Source: Chersky-840 sp963838775 (lineage in GTDB: Bacteria > Actinomycetota > Acidimicrobiia > Acidimicrobiales > UBA8190). From it: 64,000 bases of DNA. The stretch is from assembly GCA_963838775.1 (NCBI GenBank), contig CAWISP010000001.1, positions 1 to 64,000 on the forward strand, read 5' to 3'. This document shows positions 18,002-27,092 of the stretch, piece after piece. The notes under the pieces were generated by a model that did not search any database, was not told the DNA's origin, and worked only from the letters and a program-made list of their open reading frames with translations. Position 1 is the stretch's first letter. Each line of letters starts with the position of its first letter. The translations under genes and the position numbers were made by a program.

Positions 18002-20143
18002 TCAGCTCTTGAGGAGGAAGGCGGCCTCGGCCTCACCGACGAAGAGTCGTACCTCTTCGGCAAGGTGGGGGGCGCCCTCGAGCGAGGGGTCGTCGGCGAG
18101 GATCGACTCCGCCACGCGCCGGGCCGCCTCGACGAGAGGGCGGTCACCACGTCGCAGCGATGCCAACTTCAGGTCGCTGCGCCCCTTCTGGCGCGTGCCC
18201 AGGATGGCGCCTTCGCCCCGCAGCTCGAGATCGACTTCGGCGAGCTCGAAACCGTCGTTGCTGCGCTCGAGGGCCTCGAGTCGCATAGCGGCGTCGGGCG
18301 CCGAGGCAGCGGAGAAGAGGTAGCACCACGACGGCCGGTCCGAGCGCCCCACCCGACCCCGCAGCTGATGGAGCTGGGCGATCCCGAACCGATCGGCATC
18401 CTCCACCACCATGACGGTGGCCTCGGGCACGTCGACGCCGACCTCGATGACCGTCGTCGCCACGAGGACCTGGATGTCGCCACGCCGGAAGCTCTCCATG
18501 ACACCCTCTTTGTCGGCCGCCTTGAGCTGGCCGTGCAGGAGCCCGATGCGCAGACCCGACAGGACCGTCGACTCGAGCCGGGTGCGCTCCTCGGTGGCGG
18601 ATTTGGCCTGGATGCGCTCGGACCCGTCGACGAGGGGGCACACGACGTAGACGCGGTGCCCGGCCGCCACCTCGTCGCGGACACGTGCCCACGCCGTCTT
18701 TTCGTCGGCCTCGGTGCGCGCCCACTGCGTGCGCACCGGCGAGCGCCCGGCAGGAAGCTCGTCGAGCTCGGTCACATCGAGGTCGCCGAAGAAGACCATG
18801 GCGGCGGTACGGGGGATCGGGGTCGCCGTCATCACGAGCAGGTCGGGGTCGGCCCCCTCGCCGTCGTCGGCGTCTCTTCCCTTAGCTCGCAGCGTGTTGC
18901 GTTGTTCCACACCGAACCGGTGCTGTTCGTCGATCACCACGACGCCGAGGCTCGCGAACCGGACCTCCTCGGTGAGCAGCGCGTGCGTGCCCACCACGAT
19001 GTCGACCGAGCCGCCCCTGAGTCCCTCGTGGAGCTTGGCGCGCTCGGCCGCCGGGGTGCGGTTGGTGAGCAGTGCCACCGCCAGGGGCCGCGATCCCCCC
19101 AGCCGCTCAGGGTCGGGCACCACGAGCTCGGCCAGGAGCTCGCGCACACCGAGGTAGTGCTGCTCCGCCAAGACCTCGGTGGGAGCCATCAACGCACCCT
19201 GGTGACTCCCTTGGACCGCCACCAGCAACGCGCTCAGGGCGACGACGGTCTTCCCCGATCCGACGTCACCTTGCAGCAGGCGATGCATGGGCAGACCCTT
19301 GGCCAGGTCGGCGCTGATCTCGTCGACGGCGCGCCGTTGCGCCGCGGTCAACGGGAACGGCAGCTGCCCGATGAACCCGTCGACGAGGCTCGGCGCGCCT
19401 GGCCCAGCCACGACATCGTGGCGGATCCCACGCGAGTCGCGTTCGAGCACGTGCCGGCGCATGACCACTTCGAGCTGCAGTCGGAGAAGCTCGTCGAACG
19501 CCAGGCGGCGGCGGGCCCGTTCTTGGTCGGGGAAGGACTGCGGTGCGTGGATGGCACCGAAGGCCGCGGTCCGGTCCATGAGCTCGAGCTCGGCCCGCCA
19601 CGACGCGGACAACGGGTCGTAGAGCGGGCCCGCCCTCCGCAGCGCCTCCCCCACCCACTCACCGAACTCCCAGCCGGCGATGCCCGTCTTCTCCGATGTC
19701 GGATAGATGGGGACGATCCGCCCCGTCCTGTTCCCCACCAGGTCGACGACGGGATTCGTAAACTGGCGCTTGCCGCGGTACGAGTCGAGCTTGCCGAAGA
19801 ACAGGGCCTCGGTACCCACCGGCAGCTGCCGCGCTCGCCACGCCTGGTTGAAGAACGTCACCCGCAGAGCGCCAGTCCCGTCGTCGACGTCGAGCTCCAC
19901 GAGCGCCCGACCCTGGCGCGTACGGCGTGTCCGCACGGCGTCGACGCGCGCCAGCACCAGGGATTCCTCACCCATGCGCATGCCCGCCACGTCGGCTTGG
20001 CGCGTCCGGTCGATGTAGCGGCGCGGGTAGTGCGTGATGAGATCGAGGACGGTGGTGATGTCGAGCGCCGACAGGGCCTCGGCGCGTTTGTCGCCGACCT
20101 TGTGCACCTCGCGTACCGGGATCTCGGCCAGGCGGGTGAGCAT
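18002..20143 (-). CDS. recG: ATP-dependent DNA helicase RecG
   Basis: A 713-residue helicase that remodels stalled forks and Holliday junctions. The N-terminal wedge domain contains TVLDLITHYPRRYID. The helicase core shows LLQGDVGSGKTVVALSALL (Walker A), VVIDEQHRFGVEQR (DEQH box), MTATPIPRTA (motif III) and QLRGRVGRSDRPSWC (motif VI). The chosen ATG at 20143 follows a GAAGG purine stretch. A GTG at 20191 overlaps the stop of the DAK2 gene (GTGA) and would add 16 residues, so it is the alternative start. Confidence 0.95.
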   Translation of the reverse strand: MLTRLAEIPVREVHKVGDKRAEALSALDITTVLDLITHYPRRYIDRTRQADVAGMRMGEESLVLARVDAVRTRRTRQGRALVELDVDDGTGALRVTFFNQAWRARQLPVGTEALFFGKLDSYRGKRQFTNPVVDLVGNRTGRIVPIYPTSEKTGIAGWEFGEWVGEALRRAGPLYDPLSASWRAELELMDRTAAFGAIHAPQSFPDQERARRRLAFDELLRLQLEVVMRRHVLERDSRGIRHDVVAGPGAPSLVDGFIGQLPFPLTAAQRRAVDEISADLAKGLPMHRLLQGDVGSGKTVVALSALLVAVQGSHQGALMAPTEVLAEQHYLGVRELLAELVVPDPERLGGSRPLAVALLTNRTPAAERAKLHEGLRGGSVDIVVGTHALLTEEVRFASLGVVVIDEQHRFGVEQRNTLRAKGRDADDGEGADPDLLVMTATPIPRTAAMVFFGDLDVTELDELPAGRSPVRTQWARTEADEKTAWARVRDEVAAGHRVYVVCPLVDGSERIQAKSATEERTRLESTVLSGLRIGLLHGQLKAADKEGVMESFRRGDIQVLVATTVIEVGVDVPEATVMVVEDADRFGIAQLHQLRGRVGRSDRPSWCYLFSAASAPDAAMRLEALERSNDGFELAEVDLELRGEGAILGTRQKGRSDLKLASLRRGDRPLVEAARRVAESILADDPSLEGAPHLAEEVRLFVGEAEAAFLLKS

Positions 20144-20187
20144 CCGGCCTTCGGTCTCGGAAGCGGCCGACCTGTGCTGGGAACGGC

Positions 20188-21927
20188 TCACTCGATGCTG
20201 ATGAGGAACGGGTACAGCGGCTGCCCGCCGTGGTGAACCTCCACGGCAACGTCGGGGCGGTGCTCGGCCAGCCATTCCGTCACACGACGGGTCTCGCCCG
20301 GTCCCGACCCCTCCCCCTCGATCAAGGTGACGAGCTCGTGCTCGTCGTGCAGGAGCTTTCCGAGCAGCCCGCAGGTGGCCTCGGCCACCGACTCGCCCAC
20401 GACCTCGACGCCGTCGCGTGACAAGCCCATCCAGTCACCCCGGTGGATGGGGCCGGCCGGCCCCGTGGCGTCGCGCACCGCACGCGTGACCTCTCCGGCG
20501 ATTATGCGGCGAGCCGACTCCGCCATCGACGCCGCGTTGTCCACCGCGCCCGCCTCGGGGTCGTACTCGAGTAGCGCCGCGAACCCCTCGACGATCCCGC
20601 TCGTCGGTACGACGCGCACAGTCTTGGTGGACAGCTCACCCACCTGCATAGCTACAGGATGGATGTTGTCGTTGTTCGGGAGCAGGACGACCTCATCGGA
20701 GGGGACGGACTCGACGACCTCGAGGATCTGCGCCGTCGACGGGTTCATCGACTGACCACCGGCCACGAAGTAGTGCACGCCGAGCGATCGGAAGATCCGG
20801 CTTATGCCCTCGCCGTTGGCCACCGCCACCACGGCCGTGCGCGGCGGTGGCTCGGTGTCCAGGTTGGCACCGGGTGGCGCTCCCGCCCCTTCTCGCACCC
20901 AGCGCTCCTCCTCGACCTGGTCGGCGAGGTCGGTGACCCTGATGTCGCGGGGCCGACCCGCGTCGAGCGCCGCCTCGATCGAGGCACCGACATCGTTGGT
21001 GTGGATGTGGCAATTCCACAGACCTTCACCACCCACCACGACGATGGAATCCCCGATGCCCGCCCATACCTCTTTGAACGCCCGCATGGTGTGGTCGGGA
21101 GCCTCGAGGAAGTACATGACCTCGTAGCGCAACCCGCTGTCGGCCTCGGGCTCCTCGACTTCGGAGCCCACCTCGGGCAGGGCGTCGGTGACACCCGAGT
21201 ACGCCCGGACGATGACCTCGGGCGCAGGTGGCAGGGGGCGCCCGTCGACGACGGCCAGGAACGAGTCGAGCAACAGGAGATAACCCGACCCGCCCGCGTC
21301 GACCACCCCGGCCTGGGCGAGGACGGGAAGCTGTTCGGGGGTCCGGGCCAACGCTTCGGCGGCGGCCCGGTGCGACGCCTCGAGCACGTCGACCAGAGAG
21401 GCCCCGCCGATCGCACGTTGGCCGGCCCCCTCGGCGGCGGCGCGGGCCACGGTGAGGATGGTCCCTTCGACCGGACGCAGCACAGCCTGGCGCGCCGCCT
21501 CGCTGGCGGCCGCCAGGCCCCGGGCCAGGTCCGATCCGTCGCACGCCCCGGTCCCCTCGGCAAGCACCCCGGTGAGCCCCCGGAGCAGCTGGCACAGGAT
21601 CACCCCCGAGTTCCCCCGTGCGCCCATGAGCGATCCGTGGGCAACGGCCCGACACACCGCCGTCATCTGCTCGGGGCCGCCACTCGCTCCATCCCCGGTC
21701 ATCGTCGCCGGCGGTAGTGACGGTTCGAGGTGCTCGAAACCCGGGACGGTGGCGACCTCGGCCACCACCGACTCGAGGGTCAGTGCCATGTTGGTGCCCG
21801 TGTCGCCGTCGGGGACGGGGTACACGTTCAGGGCGTTGAGGGCATCCTGGTGGAGTCGAAGCACATGTGCGTAGGTCGCCATGGTCGCGCCGAGGTGGGC
21901 CGCCCCGAGCCTGCTTACTGACTCCAT
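20188..21927 (-). CDS. DAK2-domain kinase, FakA/YloV-like
   Basis: A 579-residue protein. The N-terminal DhaL-type domain has NALNVYPVPDGDTGTNMALT; Asp40 and Asp42 are the expected magnesium ligands. It also has GARGNSGVILCQLLRGLTG and the nucleotide loop GTILTVARAAAEGA. The C-terminal half resembles the FakA regulatory domain (LLPNNDNIHPVAMQVGELS). FakA phosphorylates fatty acids bound to a DegV/FakB partner; no FakB gene lies in the window. The gene heads the long minus-strand block and is divergent from rpmB across only 59 bp. YloV-recG adjacency is common in Gram-positives. Confidence 0.9.
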   Translation of the reverse strand: MESVSRLGAAHLGATMATYAHVLRLHQDALNALNVYPVPDGDTGTNMALTLESVVAEVATVPGFEHLEPSLPPATMTGDGASGGPEQMTAVCRAVAHGSLMGARGNSGVILCQLLRGLTGVLAEGTGACDGSDLARGLAAASEAARQAVLRPVEGTILTVARAAAEGAGQRAIGGASLVDVLEASHRAAAEALARTPEQLPVLAQAGVVDAGGSGYLLLLDSFLAVVDGRPLPPAPEVIVRAYSGVTDALPEVGSEVEEPEADSGLRYEVMYFLEAPDHTMRAFKEVWAGIGDSIVVVGGEGLWNCHIHTNDVGASIEAALDAGRPRDIRVTDLADQVEEERWVREGAGAPPGANLDTEPPPRTAVVAVANGEGISRIFRSLGVHYFVAGGQSMNPSTAQILEVVESVPSDEVVLLPNNDNIHPVAMQVGELSTKTVRVVPTSGIVEGFAALLEYDPEAGAVDNAASMAESARRIIAGEVTRAVRDATGPAGPIHRGDWMGLSRDGVEVVGESVAEATCGLLGKLLHDEHELVTLIEGEGSGPGETRRVTEWLAEHRPDVAVEVHHGGQPLYPFLISIE

Positions 21928-21986
21928 GGCCGTGGATGCTAACCTTTGCGACCGTCCGAATTACCTCTTCGAGGAGTGTCCGCGCC

Positions 21987-22202
21987 GTGGCTGCCGTCTG
22001 CGAAGTATGTGGCAAGCACCCCTCGTTTGGGATGAACCTGAGCCACTCCCACCGTCGCACCAAGCGTCGCTGGGACCCCAACATCCAGCGGGTCCGTGCC
22101 ATGGTGAACGGCTCCCCCCGCCGCCTGCACGTCTGCACCTCGTGCATCCGCGCCGGCAAGATCACCAAGCCCCCCCGCCGGACCGCCGCCCAGTCCTCCT
22201 GA
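21987..22202 (+). CDS. rpmB: 50S ribosomal protein L28, zinc-ribbon form
   Basis: A 71-residue L28 starting at a GTG with GAGGAG about 10 bases ahead. The sequence VAAVCEVCGKHPSFGMNLSH has the first Cys pair, and RRLHVCTSCIRAGKI has the second, giving a zinc-binding C+ type protein. HRRTKRRWDPNIQRVR is the typical L28 core. It is transcribed away from the DAK2-recG block, a common arrangement in actinobacteria and firmicutes. Confidence 0.96.
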   Translation: MAAVCEVCGKHPSFGMNLSHSHRRTKRRWDPNIQRVRAMVNGSPRRLHVCTSCIRAGKITKPPRRTAAQSS

Positions 22203-22519
22203 GGGCACTTCCTTTCTTGGGCACCCTTTCCTGCCCCTTCGGCCTGAACCTGACCCGGGAGCCCCTGGCGGCCCCGGCCCGAGCGCCGGGCACGGCGGGG
22301 CAGCGACGGGCCGGCGTACTTCTCGCATTAGGGGCTTTCGCCCCTGGAGCGGTGCGGAGCGGCAAATGATGCTGGCGCGGTGAACATCGCGCCCGGCGAC
22401 CCCGCCTCGGCAGAGACAACGCGCTCGACACCCGCAGTCGAAATACGATTGCCATTGTGGGGTGCTGCTGCCCCTGAGACGAGCGACAGCGGGCGCCCTC
22501 TCGAGAAAGAGCCTCGACC
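22203..22519 (+). other. 317-bp intergenic region with one short hairpin
   Basis: No gene is visible between rpmB and the cytochrome b gene. It contains a perfect 6-bp stem with a TTTC loop at 22330-22345 (AGGGGC TTTC GCCCCT). There is no T-tract behind it, so an intrinsic terminator is only a weak possibility. The remainder probably contains the promoter and leader of the cytochrome b gene. I matched no known riboswitch. Confidence 0.5.
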
Positions 22520-24475
22520 ATGATCCCCGGTTCACTCCTAGCGGCCTTGGGCAATCTCGACAGCCCCGGTCGATACCTTCACTGGTCCATCTTCACGATC
22601 TCCGAGGCCAATCTGGTCCTCATTGCCGTGATGGTCGTGATCTTCGGCGCCGCTCTCACCATCCGATTCCCCCATGGTCGAGACTCCTCGTCCCCACCCC
22701 CCGAGGACTCCACCGACGCCGATACCGACGCCGCGTCACCGACGCCGCGTCATGCCCGGACCTCTGCATACGATCTCGGCGACGACGCCGACACCGCCAT
22801 GTGGACCTCGAGGCTCCGGCGCCGTGCCCTGCGAGCCCTGCCACCGGGGAAACTGCTCCCCGACCGCCAGCCCGCCTATGTCGCCTCGTGGGTCTACGTC
22901 TTCGGCGTCGCCACCCTGGCCGCTCTGGGTCTGGCAATCGTCTCGGGCTTCGCCATCGCCCTCGGCGGCACCGACTGGTGGCACACCAACCCGGTCGGGC
23001 ATTTCTTCAACAGCCTCCACCTGTGGAGCGTCGAAGCGTTCATGGCCTTCATGGTCATCCACCTGTGGGGCAAATTCTGGATGGCCGCCTGGCGCGGCCG
23101 GAGGGCGCTCACCTGGGTCACCGGTGTCGTCGCCTTCGTGGCATCAGTGGTCGAGTGCTTCACCGGCTACCTGTCCCAGCAGAACTTCGACTCCCAGTGG
23201 ATCTCCACCAGCGGGAAGGACGCGTTCAACGCGGTCGGCGTGGGCGCCTTCTTCAACCTCATGAACGTCGGACAGATGCTCCTCTGGCACGTGGTGCTGA
23301 TCCCGGTCGTGCTCGTGGCCCTCGTTGGCGCGCACGTCCTGGCGGTGCGGGTCCGGGGCGTCGTCCACCCCCTCCCTGTCCACCCTGTCCGGGGACGGGC
23401 CGCCCGGCGGGCCGCGGCGGTGGCCGACGCGGCCGAGTGGCGAGGCCCGACACGGCGCTATGACATCGTCAAGGAAGCCACGGTCGCAACCCTCGTCGCC
23501 CTGATCCTGGTCGTCGCCCTGGCCGGGCTGCTCTCCTCCCCCGACGTCCCCCCTGTCACCGTCGCCTCCTGGGCCCAGGTCGCGCCGGCGGATTTCATCG
23601 CCACCGCCGCCAGCGAGCTGGCGGGCACGAGCAAGACGGCCACCTATGGACCGCCGTACAACAACGGCACCGGCAGCGTCCAGCGCATCCTGTTCTCTCC
23701 GCAGACCATCGTCGGGGTGCGTCAGCCGTTGGACGCGGCCCAGACCTTCGTGCTGGGACCCCTCTCGAGAGTGGCCCCCACCGATCCCACCCTGGCGGCG
23801 GCTCTCGACCGCTATCAGCGTGCCTCCCCGTCGACCCGTACGGCCTGGAACACCGCCTACTCGAAAGCCGTCACCCACGTCACCTTCCGGGACGGCACTC
23901 CCGTGGTTCCCGTGGCGGCCGACGGACCCGTGCCGATCATGCTGGGCACCGAGACCACCCTGGCCCGCAGCGGCGCCATCGACGCCGATCTCCTCGCCAA
24001 CCACGCCTTCTACGGCACGGACTTCACCAAACCACTGTTGTTCCTCGAAGACGGCCAGTACTTCTCCGACGCCGGCGCCGCCCAACACCTCTCGGGCACG
24101 CAGTGGGGCGTGATGAACGAGACCGGCAGCTACCCCGGCCAACCCTGGCTCTGGCTCTACACCCTGTGGTACCAGGTGCACCCTTTCGATACGTCTGCCA
24201 ATGTCGACCTCATCGCCATCTACCTCACGGGCGTGGCGACGATCCTCCTCCTGGCCGTACCCTTCCTGCCGGGACTCCGTGACATCCCCCGCCTCGTCCC
24301 TGTCCACCGGCTCATCTGGCGCAGCTGGAACCGCAGGCCCCAGTCCACTGGCGAGCCACCGTCGAAAGATCCCGCGGCAACCGATCCCTCGGCCACCGAG
24401 GGTGTCGCTGTCGAAGTAGCGACAGCCCCGGACCCCAACGGACGCCGTGACGTCGCCCCCACCTCGACGGGCTGA
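22520..24475 (+). CDS. Cytochrome b N-terminal-domain membrane protein with large periplasmic insert
   Basis: A 651-residue membrane protein. After a leading membrane helix and an acidic, disordered cytoplasmic stretch (about 52-95), residues 120-280 form a four-helix cytochrome b core. Four heme ligands are seen as His167/His181 (14 apart) and His257/His272 (15 apart), the spacing of b6-type and actinobacterial QcrB proteins. Another membrane helix (320-340) leads to an extracytoplasmic domain of about 230 residues with no domain I recognise, then a last helix near 575-598 and a Pro/Thr-rich tail. No Rieske protein, cytochrome c or oxidase gene is adjacent. It is therefore a diheme quinone-interacting candidate, not a normal bc1 subunit. 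Confidence 0.8.
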   Translation: MIPGSLLAALGNLDSPGRYLHWSIFTISEANLVLIAVMVVIFGAALTIRFPHGRDSSSPPPEDSTDADTDAASPTPRHARTSAYDLGDDADTAMWTSRLRRRALRALPPGKLLPDRQPAYVASWVYVFGVATLAALGLAIVSGFAIALGGTDWWHTNPVGHFFNSLHLWSVEAFMAFMVIHLWGKFWMAAWRGRRALTWVTGVVAFVASVVECFTGYLSQQNFDSQWISTSGKDAFNAVGVGAFFNLMNVGQMLLWHVVLIPVVLVALVGAHVLAVRVRGVVHPLPVHPVRGRAARRAAAVADAAEWRGPTRRYDIVKEATVATLVALILVVALAGLLSSPDVPPVTVASWAQVAPADFIATAASELAGTSKTATYGPPYNNGTGSVQRILFSPQTIVGVRQPLDAAQTFVLGPLSRVAPTDPTLAAALDRYQRASPSTRTAWNTAYSKAVTHVTFRDGTPVVPVAADGPVPIMLGTETTLARSGAIDADLLANHAFYGTDFTKPLLFLEDGQYFSDAGAAQHLSGTQWGVMNETGSYPGQPWLWLYTLWYQVHPFDTSANVDLIAIYLTGVATILLLAVPFLPGLRDIPRLVPVHRLIWRSWNRRPQSTGEPPSKDPAATDPSATEGVAVEVATAPDPNGRRDVAPTSTG

Positions 24476-24501
24476 GGGCATGGGGTCGTGCCCGGGCCTT
24501 C

Positions 24502-25101
24502 ATGGGTGAGATCGATGGTGCATCGCCGTCGCGCCGACGGGCTTCGGAACGGCGACGGGGTCTGGTGACCGAACTCCTCGTCGACGGGGGTGCCACCGTC
24601 GCGGTGCGGGCGATCCGCCCCGACGACGACGAGGCCCTGCGCGCCTTTCACGCTGGACTGTCAGCAGAGAGCATCATGCTGCGCTTCTTCGGCGCGCATC
24701 CGAAACTGTCGGATGCCGAGGTGGAACGGTTCACCCACGTGGACGGGGTGGACCGTGTCGCCCTCGTGGCCGAGGACGCGAGCGGCATCGTGGCGGTGGC
24801 TCGCTTCGACCGGACTCCGGGCCGTGACGAAGCCGAGGTGGCCTTCGTGGTCGGGGACGCGTTCCAGGGACATGGACTGGGGTCGTTGCTCTTGCAACGC
24901 CTCGCCGACGAGGCTCGGGCCCGCGGCATCCGGTGGTTGGTGGCCGACACGCTCGCGGAGAACTTCCGGATGCTCCACGTCTTTCGCGACGCGGGGTTCC
25001 CCCGGACTTCCACACGGGACTCAGAGGTCACGCGCGTCGTCATGGACATCGGGCATCGACCCGGGCAACCCGTGCCGGGCGCAGGCACCGGGCCGACATG
25101 A
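24502..25101 (+). CDS. GNAT-family N-acetyltransferase
   Basis: A 199-residue (or about 178-residue, from the GTG at 24565) GNAT protein. The acetyl-CoA loop is seen as VVGDAFQGHGLGSLLLQRLA, and motif A is preceded by AVARFDRTPGRDEAEVAFVV. The opening VRAIRPDDDEALRAFHAGLS resembles the GNAT domain found attached to ADP-forming acyl-CoA synthetases and Pat-type protein lysine acetyltransferases, but here it stands alone. Substrate is unknown. A regulatory acylation role is only an inference from that resemblance. Confidence 0.85.
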   Translation: MGEIDGASPSRRRASERRRGLVTELLVDGGATVAVRAIRPDDDEALRAFHAGLSAESIMLRFFGAHPKLSDAEVERFTHVDGVDRVALVAEDASGIVAVARFDRTPGRDEAEVAFVVGDAFQGHGLGSLLLQRLADEARARGIRWLVADTLAENFRMLHVFRDAGFPRTSTRDSEVTRVVMDIGHRPGQPVPGAGTGPT

Positions 25102-25181
25102 CGATCGCGCCAAGCACGCCCTGCGCTGTTTCCGCTCGGTGACGTCGGCTTCTGTGAGGTGACGTCGGGCGGCGCGGGCTG

Positions 25182-25829
25182 TCAGGACTTGTGTTTGCGC
25201 TCGGCCAGGACGGCCGCGTACACGGCCGCCTCGGTGCGACGGGCAAAGCCCATCTTCGACAGCAGGTTGGACACGTAGTTCTTGACGGTCTTCTCCGCCA
25301 GGTACAGGTCGTCGGCGATCTGGCGATTAGTCTTGCCATCGGCGATGAGCTCGAGAATGTTGCGCTCCTGGGCGGTGAGCCGGGCCAGGCGCTCGTCCTC
25401 GACGTTCTCGCCCCGCAGTCGCTCCATGACCTGCCGGGTCAACGAGGGGTCGAGCAGTGACTCACCCGCCGCCACACGCCTCACCGCCGAGACGAGGTCG
25501 CTGCCCTTGATCTGCTTCAGCACGTACCCGCTGGCACCGGCCAGGATGGCGGAGAACAGCGCCTCGTCGTCGGCGTACGACGTCAACATGAGGCACTTCA
25601 GCTCGGGCATCGCCGAGCGCAGGTCCCGACACACCTCGACACCGTCACCATCGGGAAGCCGGACGTCGAGCACCGCCACGTCGGGCTGGCACGCAGGGAC
25701 GCGGGCCAGGGCTTCGTGGGCGGAGGCGCCCTCCCCCACCACGGTGAGGTCCTCCTCGGACTCGAACAGCTCACGCAGGCCTCGACGGACCACCTCATGA
25801 TCATCGAGAAGGAACACCCGGGTCGTCAC
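25182..25829 (-). CDS. NarL/LuxR-family response regulator, DosR-like
   Basis: A 215-residue response regulator. The receiver domain has Asp9/Asp10, phosphoacceptor Asp55 in AVLDVRLPDGDG and Lys105 in GYVLKQIKG. The C-terminal LuxR helix-turn-helix reads LTAQERNILELIADGKTNRQ then EKTVKNYVSNLLSKMGF, close to the DevR/DosR type of mycobacteria. No histidine kinase is adjacent, so it is an orphan in this window. No DosR-box palindrome was recognised in the flanking 140 bp. Oxygen or redox sensing would be a guess by family only. Confidence 0.9.
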   Translation of the reverse strand: MTTRVFLLDDHEVVRRGLRELFESEEDLTVVGEGASAHEALARVPACQPDVAVLDVRLPDGDGVEVCRDLRSAMPELKCLMLTSYADDEALFSAILAGASGYVLKQIKGSDLVSAVRRVAAGESLLDPSLTRQVMERLRGENVEDERLARLTAQERNILELIADGKTNRQIADDLYLAEKTVKNYVSNLLSKMGFARRTEAAVYAAVLAERKHKS

Positions 25830-25966
25830 CCTGCCGACACCCGTCCCGACGGTCCAGCGCGGCTCAGGAGGGCCTTCCCGGGGTCGTGCCCGCGAGTCCG
25901 CTCGGAAACGGGGGTAAAGACCACGTCGCCGAGCCTATGCCTGCGACACCGACCGCCAGTGCCTGT

Positions 25967-26968
25967 TCATCCCCACCGGTGCTGCCACCCCAGTGTCGGC
26001 ACCGGCTCCCCGTCCAGGGTGCGCTCGGACGCGTCGGCGCTGCACGAGCCGATGCGGATGGCGCGCCGCAGCCCAGCCTGGGCGAAGGCGGCCTCCAGTT
26101 GGTCGGGATCGGCGACCACCATCACGAGCTCGTAGTCCTCCCCCCCGCCCAAGGCGTCGTCGATCGTGGCGCCCGGCGCCACCGGCACCCTGTCCAGGCG
26201 GAAGCCCACCCCCGAGGCGTCGGCCACGTGACCCAGGTCGGCCAGGAGACCGTCGGAGATGTCGATCATGGCCCTGGCGCCCGACCGTCGCGCCGTCTCC
26301 CCCTCGGCTAGCCGCGCCCGTGGTCGCCTGTGGGCCGTCTCCAGGCCCACGGCTTCGGCGGACGCCGGACCGGCGCTCTGCGCTCCCCGTCGGGCGCGCA
26401 ACGACCGGAGCCCGGCCGAGGCCGCCCCGAGCGGGCCCGTCACGAAGACGTGGTGACCGGGCCGAGCACCGCTGCGCAGCACGGGCCCGGGCTCCCCCTC
26501 CACGTCCCCGGTCACCGCCACCGCCACCACCAGCTCGCCCGAGTTGGAGAGATCCCCGCCCACCACGGGGCAACGGTGAGCCTCGGACGACGCTGCGATG
26601 CCGTCATACAGCAGGTCCAGGTCGGTCGTCGGGGGTCCGGCCACGGCGACCACGGCACCGAGGGGCCGGGCTCCCATGGCGGCCAGGTCGCTGACCGCCG
26701 CGGTGAACGCACGCCAGCCCAGATCGTCGAGGCCGATCACGTCCAAGTCGCCATGGACCCCGGCCACGGCGAGGTCGGTGGTGAGCACGACGCGGCCCTC
26801 GGTCGTCCCCAGGACCGCCGCGTCGTCACCGATCCACACCTGCCCGGGCGGAGGGCCCGGCAACCGGCGGCGTATCCGGTCGATGGCCACGAACTCCCCC
26901 CCGTTTCCGCCCCTCGTCTCCGGCCCACCACGAGGCGTGGCATGAGACTTGGGAGAGCGCATCGCCAA
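25967..26968 (-). CDS. thiL: Thiamine-monophosphate kinase
   Basis: A 333-residue ThiL, which phosphorylates thiamine monophosphate to the active cofactor thiamine diphosphate. Motifs are WIGDDAAVLG (metal-binding Asp pair), TTDLAVAGVHGDLDVI, WRAFTAAVSDLAAMGARPLG, VVGGDLSNSGELVVAVAVTG and GARAMIDISDGLLADLGH, followed by GGGEDYELVM. The cofactor is used by the 2-oxoglutarate decarboxylase encoded at 50323-54097. The gene is divergent from pckG over 124 bp. The first 20 residues are non-conserved and the true start could be slightly downstream. Confidence 0.95.
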   Translation of the reverse strand: MAMRSPKSHATPRGGPETRGGNGGEFVAIDRIRRRLPGPPPGQVWIGDDAAVLGTTEGRVVLTTDLAVAGVHGDLDVIGLDDLGWRAFTAAVSDLAAMGARPLGAVVAVAGPPTTDLDLLYDGIAASSEAHRCPVVGGDLSNSGELVVAVAVTGDVEGEPGPVLRSGARPGHHVFVTGPLGAASAGLRSLRARRGAQSAGPASAEAVGLETAHRRPRARLAEGETARRSGARAMIDISDGLLADLGHVADASGVGFRLDRVPVAPGATIDDALGGGEDYELVMVVADPDQLEAAFAQAGLRRAIRIGSCSADASERTLDGEPVPTLGWQHRWG

Positions 26969-27092
26969 TGCCTACCATTAGAGGTACTCGAATGAACGCG
27001 GGGCTCCTGCTCGCCGCGTCCGGAGGCCGACTGGGCCCCGGGCCGGCCGGGGGGGCGCCCGGCGCCCCAGGCAGAGAGGACACCTCCCGACC

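Noticed and set aside
19266..20236. Plus-strand open frames across recG and the DAK2 gene
   Set aside because: Shadows of strongly conserved minus-strand helicase and kinase genes.
22330..22380. Riboswitch upstream of the cytochrome b gene
   Set aside because: There is one short hairpin but no conserved riboswitch core that I can match.
25830..25966. Possible DosR box (GTGGTCTTTACCCC) before the response regulator
   Set aside because: Only half of the palindrome resembles the DosR consensus; not enough to call.
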